DNA of 64,000 bases from Bacteroidota bacterium (lineage in GTDB: Bacteria > Bacteroidota > Bacteroidia > JAHEXY01). A program made the translations under genes and the position numbers. This document shows, piece by piece, positions 9,316-18,935 of this stretch. The notes under the pieces are model-generated. The model was given only the letters and a program-made list of their open reading frames with translations, was not told the DNA's origin and ran no database searches. Where the stretch lies: positions 159,790 through 223,789 of the forward strand of contig JAHEXY010000007.1 in assembly GCA_023251875.1 (NCBI GenBank), given 5' to 3'. Numbering within the stretch: the first letter of the stretch is position 1; each line of letters begins with the position of its first letter.

Positions 9316-9666
9316 CTATTCCTCAAATTGCACCCCATATTTTTTTAAAAAATCTGTATTGTCAATATCAGTTATTTGATCATTGCTTTGTATCTCAGTT
9401 TCAGGCTGATGCTTTGCAGTTTTACTGCTGTTATTATCGGCAATACTGAGCCCTCCTTGATTAGAATTATAAGCATCATAAATATTCCATGCCCAAATAA
9501 TAAATGCAAATGGAATAAGTATGATTGTTATGCTGAAAAGAAACATGGCTGTTCCTCCTACTAACCAAATTAAAAAGCCTTTAAGAAAATCCCCCTTAAT
9601 TATTTGTCCAAGTCCTGGAATAAAAAATGAAATGAGGGCTGGTAATCCGTATGTTTTCTTTTCCAT
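9316..9666 (-). CDS. TM2-like membrane protein, paralogue of the adjacent gene
   Basis: MEKKTYGLPALISFFIPGLGQIIKG...IWAWNIYDAYNSN. Confidence 0.75.
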   Translation of the reverse strand: MEKKTYGLPALISFFIPGLGQIIKGDFLKGFLIWLVGGTAMFLFSITIILIPFAFIIWAWNIYDAYNSNQGGLSIADNNSSKTAKHQPETEIQSNDQITDIDNTDFLKKYGVQFEE

Positions 9667-9797
9667 ATACGTTTATGTTATAGTGAAATAATATTACCCT
9701 TATACGCAAAAGAAATAAAATAGTTACAATTACGTGAATGATATATTACTAATATGTGATGTAATAATATCAAATATGCTATCCGTTCATTCCACCA

Positions 9798-10075
9798 TAA
9801 TTTTTGAACACTACCAACCTAATGCTTCTGAAAATTCTAAACTAAGCGAGCCTCTTATTCCTTACAGAAATAAAAAATATAAACCGCCAAGCCCCAATAC
9901 AAGCTCAGATATACAAATGCAATTACAAATTTTACAAAATGAAATGGCTGCTCTAAAGAAAGAGTTGGTTTTAAAAGATAAAATTATTGCTTTGTTGGAG
10001 CAGAAAATTTCGAAAGCATAGAACGCTGATGAGGCAGATTTTTATGATGAACACAGAAATTAAATGAGATTATAT
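9798..10075 (+). pseudogene. XRE-family regulator remnant (C-terminal coiled coil only)
   Basis: FEHYQPNASENSKLSEPLIPYRNKK...ALKKELVLKDKIIALLEQK matches copies at 10983-11375 and 12016-12352; no HTH. Confidence 0.75.
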
Positions 10076-10254
10076 TATGCTGTAAGTCGAGTAGTTTTTG
10101 TTTTTTTAGGAGAGAGCGGTCTTTCTTTCCCTTTCTTTTTAGATTTAAGCATTTTAATAAATGCACTCAAATCTTTTTTTTCTTGCTCTGTTAATGGCTT
10201 ACTTTGAATAAAGTCAATATCTAATTCTTCAGACTTTTTTTTTGAAATTTTCAT
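10075..10254 (-). CDS. Putative antitoxin-like small protein (59 aa)
   Basis: MKISKKKSEELDIDFIQSKPLTEQEKKDLSAF...; follows the GNAT-like gene; ATG lies in the repeat CATATG. Confidence 0.55.
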   Translation of the reverse strand: MKISKKKSEELDIDFIQSKPLTEQEKKDLSAFIKMLKSKKKGKERPLSPKKTKTTRLTA

Positions 10255-10345
10255 ATGTAGATAATTTTTTTTATAAGTCATATGGAATATGCCATGCTAT
10301 CTTCATCAGTATTTGTTCACTGGTTTGGTGCATGGCTATTTCATA
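10252..10345 (-). repeat. ~95-bp palindromic element, copy A (toxin/antitoxin junction)
   Basis: catatgtagataatt...catatgga...gccatgc...gcatggctatttcata; homologous to 30261-30355 and reverse complement of 36760-36854. Confidence 0.9.
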
Positions 10346-10349
10346 GACG

Positions 10350-10769
10350 CTAAATTTTTAAATATTTGTCAACGAGTTTTTGCGCAGCAATTGTTTCAAT
10401 AACCATTAAGTGGTTGCCAAAATGATATGCTCCAAGTTTATTTATATAGTAGTCTATCAGCTTTGTTTTAGATTGAAATGAAACAAAACCGTTTCCACCT
10501 CTTTGAAATGAAAGCTTACAGGCAAATGCAACAAGATTTCCTGGAACGCCTTCATATAACTTATCTTTTCCACGATTGAAAGGTGCATTTTCAAGAAGAT
10601 GTACAAATACATGATCTAAGTTTACCGTTAAACTTATTGCACCTTGTATTATTTTAGAATTATTGACAATACTTAATTTATAAACATCTCGGTCATTTAG
10701 GTTTAATTCTTGCCGCCAATTAAAATTCCAGTCCTTATTTTTTTGAATTTGCTGTAAATCTTCTTTCAC
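10350..10769 (-). pseudogene. GNAT-like TA toxin candidate, probably 5'-frameshifted
   Basis: FVHLLENAPFNRGKDKLYEGVPGNLVAFACKLSFQRGGNGFVSF; coding-like sequence VKKPKHHLLDFEVDAL continues upstream in another frame. Confidence 0.6.
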
Positions 10770-10982
10770 TAATAAAGAAACTTCTGTTGGAAAACTATCG
10801 CCAGAAATAGTATTTGTAATTGAAGGGCATCAACTTCAAAATCGAGTAAGTGGTGTTTGGGCTTTTTCACGGGGTAAAATTACAAAATTTCATTTGTTTT
10901 TCCGAATAATATTAGATGTTTGGCAGAGGTTTCATTACGACAGTAGATCAAGCAAAATATTAAAGAAAGAGAGATAAACAGG

Positions 10983-11375
10983 AGTGAATTAGCCAGGCGC
11001 ATTAATACTTCGAGAGATAATATGTATGGTGTTTTTAGGCGCCAAAGTATTGATACGGTTCTTCTGCAAAAACTAAGTACTGCCCTTGATGTTAACTTTT
11101 TTGAACACTACCAACCTAATACTTCTGAAAATTCTAAACTGAGCGAGCCGCTTATCCCGTATAAAAGCAAAAAATCTAAAACTTCTAGTGCTAATACCGG
11201 CTCAGATATACAAATGCAATTACAAGTTTTACAAAATGAAATGGCTGCTCTAAAGAAAGAGTTGGTTTTAAAAGATAAAATTATTGCTTTGTTGGAGCAG
11301 AAAATTTCGAAAGCATAGAACGCTGATGAGGCAGATTTTTATAATGAACACAGAAATTAAATGAGATTATAATAG
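10983..11375 (+). pseudogene. XRE-family regulator, 5'-truncated copy
   Basis: SELARRINTSRDNMYGVFRRQSIDTVLLQKLSTALDVNFFEHYQP...LLEQKISKA; no upstream ATG in frame. Confidence 0.7.
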
Positions 11376-11411
11376 AGATTATATAAGTTAAGAGATTATT
11401 AAAAATTCCAA

Positions 11412-11476
11412 ACTTACCCTCTCCTTTGGGAGAGAGCCTGTCCCGAACTTGTTTCGGGTGGTAGGGCGAGGGCATA
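11412..11476. repeat. Composite CTCTCC/GGGAGAG palindromic repeat with a nested CCCGAA...TTCGGG hairpin
   Basis: taccctctcctttgggagagagcctgtcccgaacttgtttcgggtggtagggcgaggg. Confidence 0.8.
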
Positions 11477-11567
11477 AGAAAAAAATATTTATCGACATGT
11501 TACTTAACTTATATAAACTCCAATATCTGCTAGTTGAGTAGGACTTTGTTTCTTACAAGAAGGGGGC

Positions 11568-11801
11568 TTATATGCCAATAAGCTCATGTAAGCTATATAC
11601 CTCATCGATAGCTAAAAAAGAAAGGTGATGCCCATCCATAATTTCAAAATCCTTTTTTTGCTCTACAGAAAGTTTTTCAATAGCCGGAAATTTATTAAGG
11701 GGGACAATAAATGTCCTTTCGTTATCTAAATGCACAAACATAATACTAGAGTTGATAAACTCTATATTTTTAATATTGGGAGTTGTTACAATTGTATTCA
11801 T
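11568..11801 (-). CDS. DUF2442-like protein
   Basis: 77 aa with NERTFIVPLNKFPAIEKLSVEQKKDFEIMDGHHLSFLAIDEVYSLHELIG. Confidence 0.65.
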   Translation of the reverse strand: MNTIVTTPNIKNIEFINSSIMFVHLDNERTFIVPLNKFPAIEKLSVEQKKDFEIMDGHHLSFLAIDEVYSLHELIGI

Positions 11802-12015
11802 TTTCTATATGAGCATACGTTATATGTATGTGTTTTCTTTTTTCATGGATATCAGTAGCATAAATTAAGAAAATATACCGAGCTAAAATTAACAACTTAC
11901 CCATTGTACAATAATTTATGTATTTATTCTCAGATACAAAAATATAAATCTATTTCTATTCATTAGAAGAAATCATGAAACTAATAAAACAAAGCAAAAA
12001 AAATGGGGTATGAAG

Positions 12016-12352
12016 GTGAGCGAATTAGCCGGGCGCATTAATACTTCGAGAGAAAATTTGTATGGTATTTTCAGGCGCCTAAGTATTGATACGGTTCTTC
12101 TGCAAAAACTAAGCACCGCACTTGATGTAATTTTTTTTTGAACACTACCAACCTAATACTTCTGGAAATTCTAAACTAAGCGAGCCTCTTATTCCTTACA
12201 GGAATAAAAAATATAAACCGCCAAGCCCCAATACAAGCTCAGATATACAAATGCAATTACAAGTTTTACAAATTGAAATGGCTGCCCTTAAAAAGGTTTG
12301 GTTTTAAAAGATAAAATTATTGCTTTGTTGGAACAGAAAAAGCAAATGTAAA
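12016..12352 (+). pseudogene. XRE-family regulator, frameshifted copy 3
   Basis: SELAGRINTSRENLYGIFRRLSIDTVLLQKLSTALDVIFF then stop in a T9 run; a second lesion at ...gcccttaaaaaggtttgg. Confidence 0.8.
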
Positions 12353-12360
12353 TTTTGTGA

Positions 12361-12411
12361 TGTATTTTATATAATACAATTTATACATATATTTGTATTA
12401 TATAAAATACA
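12361..12411. promoter_or_regulatory. 19-bp perfect inverted repeat (13-bp spacer) upstream of the ATPase ATG
   Basis: TGTATTTTATATAATACAA ... TTGTATTATATAAAATACA, 7 bp before ATG at 12419. Confidence 0.75.
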
Positions 12412-12418
12412 AATATAA

Positions 12419-13615
12419 ATGGATTTATTATACGAGTTATCGGATAAAAAGATAAATACTATTTCACTTGACTTTGTGAGATATCTCGAGTCAAAAATTA
12501 ATTGGAAACAAAGGCTTATTGCCATTAAAGGTGCCAGGGGTGTAGGCAAAACAACTTTAATGTTGCAGCATATCAAAAAAAACATACGCAATAAGGATGC
12601 TGTTTTATATATTAGTCTTGACCATCTTTATTTCTCCAAAAATACTTTATTGGATGTGGCAGATGCGTTTGTTAAGCGAGGTGGCAAATATTTGTTTATT
12701 GATGAAGTTCATAAGTATAATAACTGGTCAACGGAATTAAAAAATCTATATGATCATTACTCTGAACTGCAAATAGTTTTTACAGCATCTTCTATACTTG
12801 ATATATATAAAGGCAATGCCGATTTAAGCAGAAGAGCAGTTGCTTATGACTTAGAGGGATTGTCCTTGAGAGAATTTATTAAGCTATCTCATAATATTGA
12901 TTTTTCAGTTCTTCGGCTGAGTGAAGTATTAAAAAATCACAAGGAACTTAGCTTGTCAATTATTAATAAAATAAAGCCAATTAAAATATTTAATGAGTAT
13001 TTGCAATATGGGTATTATCCGTTTTTTATAGAGGGGATAGAGGTTTTTCATTCAAAACTGGCCAATACCATAAATTTAGTATTAGAAACAGATCTTCCTA
13101 ATGCACAAAAAATCGATTACAGCGCTATTCATAAAATAAAAAAATTGCTCTATGTTATTAGCCAAAGCGTTCCTTTTAAACCCAATATTACCAAACTCAG
13201 TAATGAAATTGGAACAACAAGACCTACTTTGCTGCTATACTTGCATTATCTTGAATTAGCTAAAATTATTTATTCGTTAACCAGTAATGCACAGGGACAT
13301 AATTTTATGAATAAACCTGAAAAAATATTTCTTCAAAATTCTAATTTATTTTATGCTATTAGCAATGAACAAATCCCTCAAAAAGGAACATTACGGGAAG
13401 TGTTTTTTATTAATCAGCTTAGTGTGAATCATAAAATTAATTATACCGAGAAGGGGGATTTTGAGGTTGACCGGAATTTACATTTTGAAATAGGCGGCAA
13501 AAGTAAATCATTTGAACAAATTAAAGGGTTGAAAAATGCCTATGTTGCAGCCGATGACATTGAAATTGGCTTAGGAAATAAAATTCCGTTATGGTTGTTT
13601 GGATTTCTTTATTAG
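12419..13615 (+). CDS. AAA-type ATP-binding protein (AAA_14/DUF4143-like)
   Basis: Walker A KGARGVGKTTLM; YLFIDEVHKY; DUF4143-like C-terminal half. Confidence 0.85.
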   Translation: MDLLYELSDKKINTISLDFVRYLESKINWKQRLIAIKGARGVGKTTLMLQHIKKNIRNKDAVLYISLDHLYFSKNTLLDVADAFVKRGGKYLFIDEVHKYNNWSTELKNLYDHYSELQIVFTASSILDIYKGNADLSRRAVAYDLEGLSLREFIKLSHNIDFSVLRLSEVLKNHKELSLSIINKIKPIKIFNEYLQYGYYPFFIEGIEVFHSKLANTINLVLETDLPNAQKIDYSAIHKIKKLLYVISQSVPFKPNITKLSNEIGTTRPTLLLYLHYLELAKIIYSLTSNAQGHNFMNKPEKIFLQNSNLFYAISNEQIPQKGTLREVFFINQLSVNHKINYTEKGDFEVDRNLHFEIGGKSKSFEQIKGLKNAYVAADDIEIGLGNKIPLWLFGFLY

Positions 13616-13641
13616 CGCTAATACGTTCTTATGAATTAGTT

Positions 13642-13679
13642 TCTCTTAAAGGAATTGGTTTTTAAAAGATAAAATTAAT
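13642..13679 (+). repeat. Fourth short remnant of the XRE 3' end
   Basis: tctcttaaaggaattggtttttaaaagataaaatta resembles ctctaaagaaagagttggttttaaaagataaaatta. Confidence 0.6.
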
Positions 13680-13697
13680 GTGGGCTAATATTGATAA

Positions 13698-16600
13698 TTA
13701 CACCAAATCTTTTCCATGGCACTGCTTGTATTTTTTACCACTACCGCATGGGCAAGCATCGTTACGCCCAATTTTTGGTGCATCACGAACTACTTGTTGC
13801 ACTTTTGGTTGATTGTTATTGGTTGAATATTGTGTGTTTTGCGGATTGTTAAAGGTTGGCGTTTCTGTACGATTGGTTTGCGCATTTTCTAAATCCACAT
13901 TTTTTTGAACTTTTGCTTCTTCAACTTTTTGTGGCGGATTAACCGGTAAATTGGCTTTAAATAAAAAGCTCACAATATCACGATTGAGTTCGTCAATAAG
14001 TCTTTGAAACATTTCAAAAGCTTCTTTCTTATAAATTACCAATGGATCTTTTTGTTCGTACACTGCATTTTGTACACTTTGTTTCAAATCGTCCATTTCG
14101 CGTAAATGCTCTTTCCAGGCCATGTCAATTTTATTGAGCACAATACCTTTTTCTGCTGAGCGCACTACTTCTTTTCCATTAGATTGGTATGCTTTTTCAA
14201 GATTGCAGGCAACCTGCATCACAATACGGCCATCGGTAATAGGCACTAAAATATTTTTATACGTTTGGCCTTGGTTTTCGTACACATTTTTAATTACAGG
14301 AAAAGCTCTTTGTCCAATTAACTCTGTTTTTAATTTATAAGTTTCAGTAGCTTTGTGATACAATTGATCTCCCAGTTCTTCATGTTTATTTTCTAGAAAA
14401 TCTTTTTCAGTAAATGGAGGTTCGTCAATTAAAAATACACCTAATGCATCTAACTTAAATCCTTCAAAATCGTTTTGATCTTTATGTGTTGCCACAACAT
14501 TATCACAAGTATTGAATACCATGTTGGCAATATCAACACTTAATTTATCGCCATACAAAGCATTTTTTCTGATGGAGTAAATACGCTCTCTTTGTTTGCT
14601 CATTACATCGTCATACTCAAGCAAACGTTTACGAATACCAAAATTGTTTTCTTCTACTTTTTTCTGCGCACGCTCAATCGATTTTGTTACCATTGAATGT
14701 TGAATTACTTCACCTTCTTTCAAGCCCATTTGATCCATTAGCTTGGCAATTCTTTCGGAACCAAACAAACGCATTAGATTATCTTCTAGCGAAACAAAAA
14801 ACTGAGAAGTTCCAGGATCTCCTTGACGACCTGCACGACCGCGCAACTGCCTATCAACCCTACGAGATTCATGACGTTCAGTACCAATAATAGCTAAACC
14901 ACCGGCTTCTTTAACACCCGGCCCCAGTTTAATATCTGTACCACGACCGGCCATATTGGTTGCAATGGTTACATTACCGGCCATACCTGCTGTTGCAACT
15001 ATATCCGCTTCCTTTTGATGCAATTTTGCATTCAATACATTATGAGGTATTTTTCTAATACTTAGTGTGCGGCTTAATAACTCAGAAATTTCTACAGAAG
15101 TTGTTCCCACTAAAACCGGCCTTCCTTCTTTTGTTAGTTTTACTATTTCTTCAATAACGGCATTGTATTTTTCACGCTTGGTTTTATATACCAAGTCTTC
15201 CATATCTTTTCTAACTGCCTGCCTATTGGTTGGAATGGTAACAACATCCAATTTATATATTTGCCAAAACTCACCTGCTTCGGTTTCTGCAGTACCCGTC
15301 ATACCGGCAAGTTTGTTATACATTCTAAAGTAATTTTGCAAAGTAATGGTTGCAAAAGTTTGAGTAGCGGCTTCTACTTTGGCATTTTCTTTTGTTTCAA
15401 TTGCCTGGTGCAATCCATCAGAATACCTACGACCATCAAGTATACGCCCCGTTTGTTCATCTACAATTTTAACTTTATTATCCATCACCACATATTCAAC
15501 ATCTTTTTCAAAAAGCGTATAGGCTTTTAAAAGTTGATGCATGGTATGTAAACGTTCCGATTTAATAGTGTATTCTCTAGTAATTTCCTCTTTTTTGGCT
15601 AATTTATCTGCAGGAGATAAATTAGATTTTTCCAGCTCATTTACTTGTCCTCCAATATCTGGTAAAATAAAAAAGTTATGCTCTTCAGTAGCTGTGGTAA
15701 GTAATTCAATTCCTTTTTCAGTTAATTCAATGGCATTGTTTTTTTCGTCAATTACAAAATACAATTCGGCATCTACTTTATGCATTTCTTTATTTTGATC
15801 TTGCATGTAAAAATTTTCCGTTTGCTGTAAACGTGTTCTTACACCATCTTCACTTAAAAGTTTGATAAGGGCTTTATTTTTAGGCAAACCCCTATAACAT
15901 CTTAAAAGCGCCATGCCTGCATTTTCTTCTAATTTTTCTTTTTCTTTTTTAGGAAGCGAACCATTAGCGGTACTTATTTGTGCAAGATATTTTTTAGCAT
16001 CGGCAATAGCCAAATTCAAATAATTTCTTTGAGCTGCAATTAACTTTTCTACTTTAGGTTTCATTTCCTGAAAAAGCTTTGCATCATCTGTTTTTCCGGT
16101 AGGGCCAGAAATAATTAAGGGTGTACGGGCATCGTCAATTAAAACAGAGTCAACCTCATCAACAATGGCATAGTTATGCGGACGCTGTACCACTTCCTCT
16201 GGAGAACGTGCCATATTGTCGCGCAAATAGTCAAAGCCAAATTCATTATTGGTGCCATACGTTATATCGGAGAGATAGGCTTTTTTTCTTCCATCTGAAT
16301 GGGGTTCATGTTTATCAATACAATCAATCGTTAATCCATGAAATTCAAACAAAGTACCCATCCATTCTGAGTCACGCTTTGAGAGGTAATTGTTTACCGT
16401 TACAACGTGAACTCCTTTTCCGGCAAGTGCATTTAAATAAATAGGCAAGGTAGCAACCAAAGTTTTTCCTTCACCTGTACTCATTTCAGAAATTTTTCCC
16501 TGATGCAAAACAATACCTCCAATTAATTGTACATCATAGTGAATCATATCCCAGGTAATCATGTTACCACCTGCCATCCAACTATTGCTATAAATGGCTT

Positions 16601-17066
16601 TTTCGCCTTCAATGATAATACTTTGTTTTGTTGCTGCTAAATTTTTATCCATTTCAGAAGCCTGAACTTCAATGGTTTTATTTTGCGTAAAACGTTTTGC
16701 AGTTTCTTTCATTACCGCAAAAGCTTCCGGTAAAATAAGATCCAATACTTCTTGAATTCTAGTTTTTACTGTTTTTCCCAGCACCTCAATTTCTTCGTAT
16801 AATTTCTCTTGTTCCGATAGTTCTTGAGCACTTGCAGCTTCTGCCTTTGTTTTTAAGTCGGCTATTTGTTGCTCTTCTTTTGCAATGTAATCTTGAATTT
16901 GCTTTTTAAAAGCTGTAGTTTTTGCCCTTAATTCATCATTGCTAAGATTTTGAATTTTATTGGTTTGCTCATGTATTTTATCTACAATGGGTTTAATAAG
17001 CTTTACATCTCTATCTGATTTGTTTCCAAAAAATGATGAGATGAGCTTATTGATAGTTGCTATCAT
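13698..17066 (-). CDS. secA: Preprotein translocase subunit SecA
   Basis: [51 protein letters not shown]-terminal zinc motif [14 protein letters not shown]. Confidence 0.98.
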   Translation of the reverse strand: MIATINKLISSFFGNKSDRDVKLIKPIVDKIHEQTNKIQNLSNDELRAKTTAFKKQIQDYIAKEEQQIADLKTKAEAASAQELSEQEKLYEEIEVLGKTVKTRIQEVLDLILPEAFAVMKETAKRFTQNKTIEVQASEMDKNLAATKQSIIIEGEKAIYSNSWMAGGNMITWDMIHYDVQLIGGIVLHQGKISEMSTGEGKTLVATLPIYLNALAGKGVHVVTVNNYLSKRDSEWMGTLFEFHGLTIDCIDKHEPHSDGRKKAYLSDITYGTNNEFGFDYLRDNMARSPEEVVQRPHNYAIVDEVDSVLIDDARTPLIISGPTGKTDDAKLFQEMKPKVEKLIAAQRNYLNLAIADAKKYLAQISTANGSLPKKEKEKLEENAGMALLRCYRGLPKNKALIKLLSEDGVRTRLQQTENFYMQDQNKEMHKVDAELYFVIDEKNNAIELTEKGIELLTTATEEHNFFILPDIGGQVNELEKSNLSPADKLAKKEEITREYTIKSERLHTMHQLLKAYTLFEKDVEYVVMDNKVKIVDEQTGRILDGRRYSDGLHQAIETKENAKVEAATQTFATITLQNYFRMYNKLAGMTGTAETEAGEFWQIYKLDVVTIPTNRQAVRKDMEDLVYKTKREKYNAVIEEIVKLTKEGRPVLVGTTSVEISELLSRTLSIRKIPHNVLNAKLHQKEADIVATAGMAGNVTIATNMAGRGTDIKLGPGVKEAGGLAIIGTERHESRRVDRQLRGRAGRQGDPGTSQFFVSLEDNLMRLFGSERIAKLMDQMGLKEGEVIQHSMVTKSIERAQKKVEENNFGIRKRLLEYDDVMSKQRERIYSIRKNALYGDKLSVDIANMVFNTCDNVVATHKDQNDFEGFKLDALGVFLIDEPPFTEKDFLENKHEELGDQLYHKATETYKLKTELIGQRAFPVIKNVYENQGQTYKNILVPITDGRIVMQVACNLEKAYQSNGKEVVRSAEKGIVLNKIDMAWKEHLREMDDLKQSVQNAVYEQKDPLVIYKKEAFEMFQRLIDELNRDIVSFLFKANLPVNPPQKVEEAKVQKNVDLENAQTNRTETPTFNNPQNTQYSTNNNQPKVQQVVRDAPKIGRNDACPCGSGKKYKQCHGKDLV

Positions 17067-17072
17067 ATATTA

Positions 17073-17109
17073 GTTTAAAGTTTTAAAGTTTTAAAGTTTT
17101 AAAGTTTAA
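17073..17109. repeat. Octanucleotide tandem repeat (GTTTTAAA) next to the secA start
   Basis: gtttaaa gttttaaa gttttaaa gttttaaa gtttaag. Confidence 0.9.
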
Positions 17110-17257
17110 GGGAAATGCCAATACAAATCCATTATACCAAAGACAAGGCATTACGCAATTATAATACCAATTAAAAACCAAATTAATAAAGCGACAAATT
17201 TACAGGAAATAAACCAAAAAAATGGATAATGGAGGGGAATTTAAAAAATGAGGATGG

Positions 17258-17479
17258 TTAATATTCATCCTCATTAAATAAGAAATCTTCTTTTGAAGGG
17301 TAATCGGGCCAAATTTCTTCAATGCTTTCATAAATTTCCCCTTCATCCTCTACTTCCTGAAGGTTTTCAATCACCTCCATAGGAGCTCCGGATCGGATAG
17401 CGTAATCAATTAATTCGTCTTTTGATGCCGGCCAAGGCGCATCTATCAGCCATTGTGCCAGCTCGAGTGTCCAGTACAT
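17258..17479 (-). CDS. DUF2795-like small protein
   Basis: MYWTLELAQWLIDAPWPASKDELIDYAIRSGAPMEVIENLQEV. Confidence 0.8.
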   Translation of the reverse strand: MYWTLELAQWLIDAPWPASKDELIDYAIRSGAPMEVIENLQEVEDEGEIYESIEEIWPDYPSKEDFLFNEDEY

Positions 17480-17636
17480 ATATTTTTTCTTTAACTTCTA
17501 TTAAGCTGCGAATATAATTTTTAAAGTATATAATCCAAAATATAAATGCATTTTTTTAAAACTAATTTTTACATAGCATCATTTTAAAAGGTTTGCTCTG
17601 TAAAAGCTCTTACCTTTATTCTATAATTAAAATAAT

Positions 17637-18935
17637 ATGATTACAATTCCTGCTTCATCAAAAAAACGTGTGGTAATTATAGGCGGTGGCTTTGGTGGCT
17701 TAGCGCTTGCACGCAAACTTTCCTCTTCTAATTTTCAAATTGTTTTAATTGATAAAAATAACTACCATCAGTTTCAGCCTTTATTTTATCAAGTAGCTAC
17801 AGCAGGACTAGAACCCAGTGCCATTGCATTTCCATTTAGAAAAGTATTTCAATCTCAAAAAGATTTTCATGTGAGAATTGCTGAAGTAAAAGGAATAAAT
17901 GCTGAAGCAAATGAGATTGAAACAAACCTTGGCAATCTCAATTATGATTATTTGGTATTGGCGCTTGGTGCTGATACCAATTATTTTGGTATGGAGAATA
18001 TCAAGAAACATGCGCTACCTATGAAATCAGTGGCTGATTCTTTATTCATCAGAAATACTGTTTTGCAAAATTTTGAAAAAGCATTGGATGCTTCTTCCGA
18101 TGAAGAAAAAGAAGCATTGCTATCTATTGTTATCGTTGGCGGTGGTCCAACGGGAGTTGAATTAGCAGGAAGCTTATCAGAAATGAAACATTATATTTTA
18201 CCTAAAGATTACCCTGAACTTGATTTTACTAAAATGAATATTCATTTAATAGAAGCATCTCCCAAACTATTAAATGGAATGAGCGAAGCTTCTTCAATAA
18301 AGTCTAAACTGTTTTTAGAAAAACTAGGCGTAAAAGTTTCTGTAAATACAAGTGTAAAAGATTATGACGGGAATGAAGTTAGTTTAGACCTCTCCCCTAG
18401 TCCCTCTCCAAAGGAAAGGGGAATAAAAACGAAAATAGTAATATGGGCTGCTGGAGTTACTTCAAATAAAATTGAAGGTTTTAAACCTGAAATATATACT
18501 CGCGGTAATCGTATTAAAGTTAATGGCTATTCAAAAATTGAAGGCTATGAAACTATTTTTGCCATTGGCGACATGGCTTATATGACAGAAGAAAAATATC
18601 CCAATGGGCATCCTCAAATTGCACAACCTGCTATTCAGCAAGCTAGTTTATTAGCCGAAAATCTTAAAAGGCAATCGAAAGGTTTAGCAATGAAGTGTTT
18701 TGCATATAAGAATTTAGGTTCAATGGCAACCATTGGCCGAAACCGTGCGGTTGTTGATTTGCCATTTATTCGTTTTCAAGGTTTTTTGGCTTGGCTCACC
18801 TGGATGTTTGTTCACCTTATGGCTATTTTAGGAGTAAAAAACAAAGTATTGATTTTAGTTAATTGGGTATGGAATTATTTTACTTACGACCAATCACTAA
18901 GATTAATTATCAGATCGAAAGAGCAAAAAGTATAA
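17637..18935 (+). CDS. ndh: Type II NADH dehydrogenase (NAD(P)/FAD-dependent oxidoreductase)
   Basis: VVIIGGGFGGLALARKL; VIVGGGPTGVELAGSL; IFAIGDMAYM. Confidence 0.92.
   Translation: MITIPASSKKRVVIIGGGFGGLALARKLSSSNFQIVLIDKNNYHQFQPLFYQVATAGLEPSAIAFPFRKVFQSQKDFHVRIAEVKGINAEANEIETNLGNLNYDYLVLALGADTNYFGMENIKKHALPMKSVADSLFIRNTVLQNFEKALDASSDEEKEALLSIVIVGGGPTGVELAGSLSEMKHYILPKDYPELDFTKMNIHLIEASPKLLNGMSEASSIKSKLFLEKLGVKVSVNTSVKDYDGNEVSLDLSPSPSPKERGIKTKIVIWAAGVTSNKIEGFKPEIYTRGNRIKVNGYSKIEGYETIFAIGDMAYMTEEKYPNGHPQIAQPAIQQASLLAENLKRQSKGLAMKCFAYKNLGSMATIGRNRAVVDLPFIRFQGFLAWLTWMFVHLMAILGVKNKVLILVNWVWNYFTYDQSLRLIIRSKEQKV
18389..18423 (+). repeat. CTCTCC/GGGG-type repeat inside the ndh ORF
   Basis: cctctcccctagtccctctccaaaggaaaggggaat, read as LSPSPSPKERGI. 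Confidence 0.85.

Noticed and set aside
11568-11801. DUF2442-like gene as half of a toxin-antitoxin pair
   Set aside because: No DUF4160-type partner is visible on either side; left as an orphan.
15067-16444. Several 85-107-aa plus-strand ORFs inside secA
   Set aside because: Antisense to an unambiguous secA gene; no independent support.
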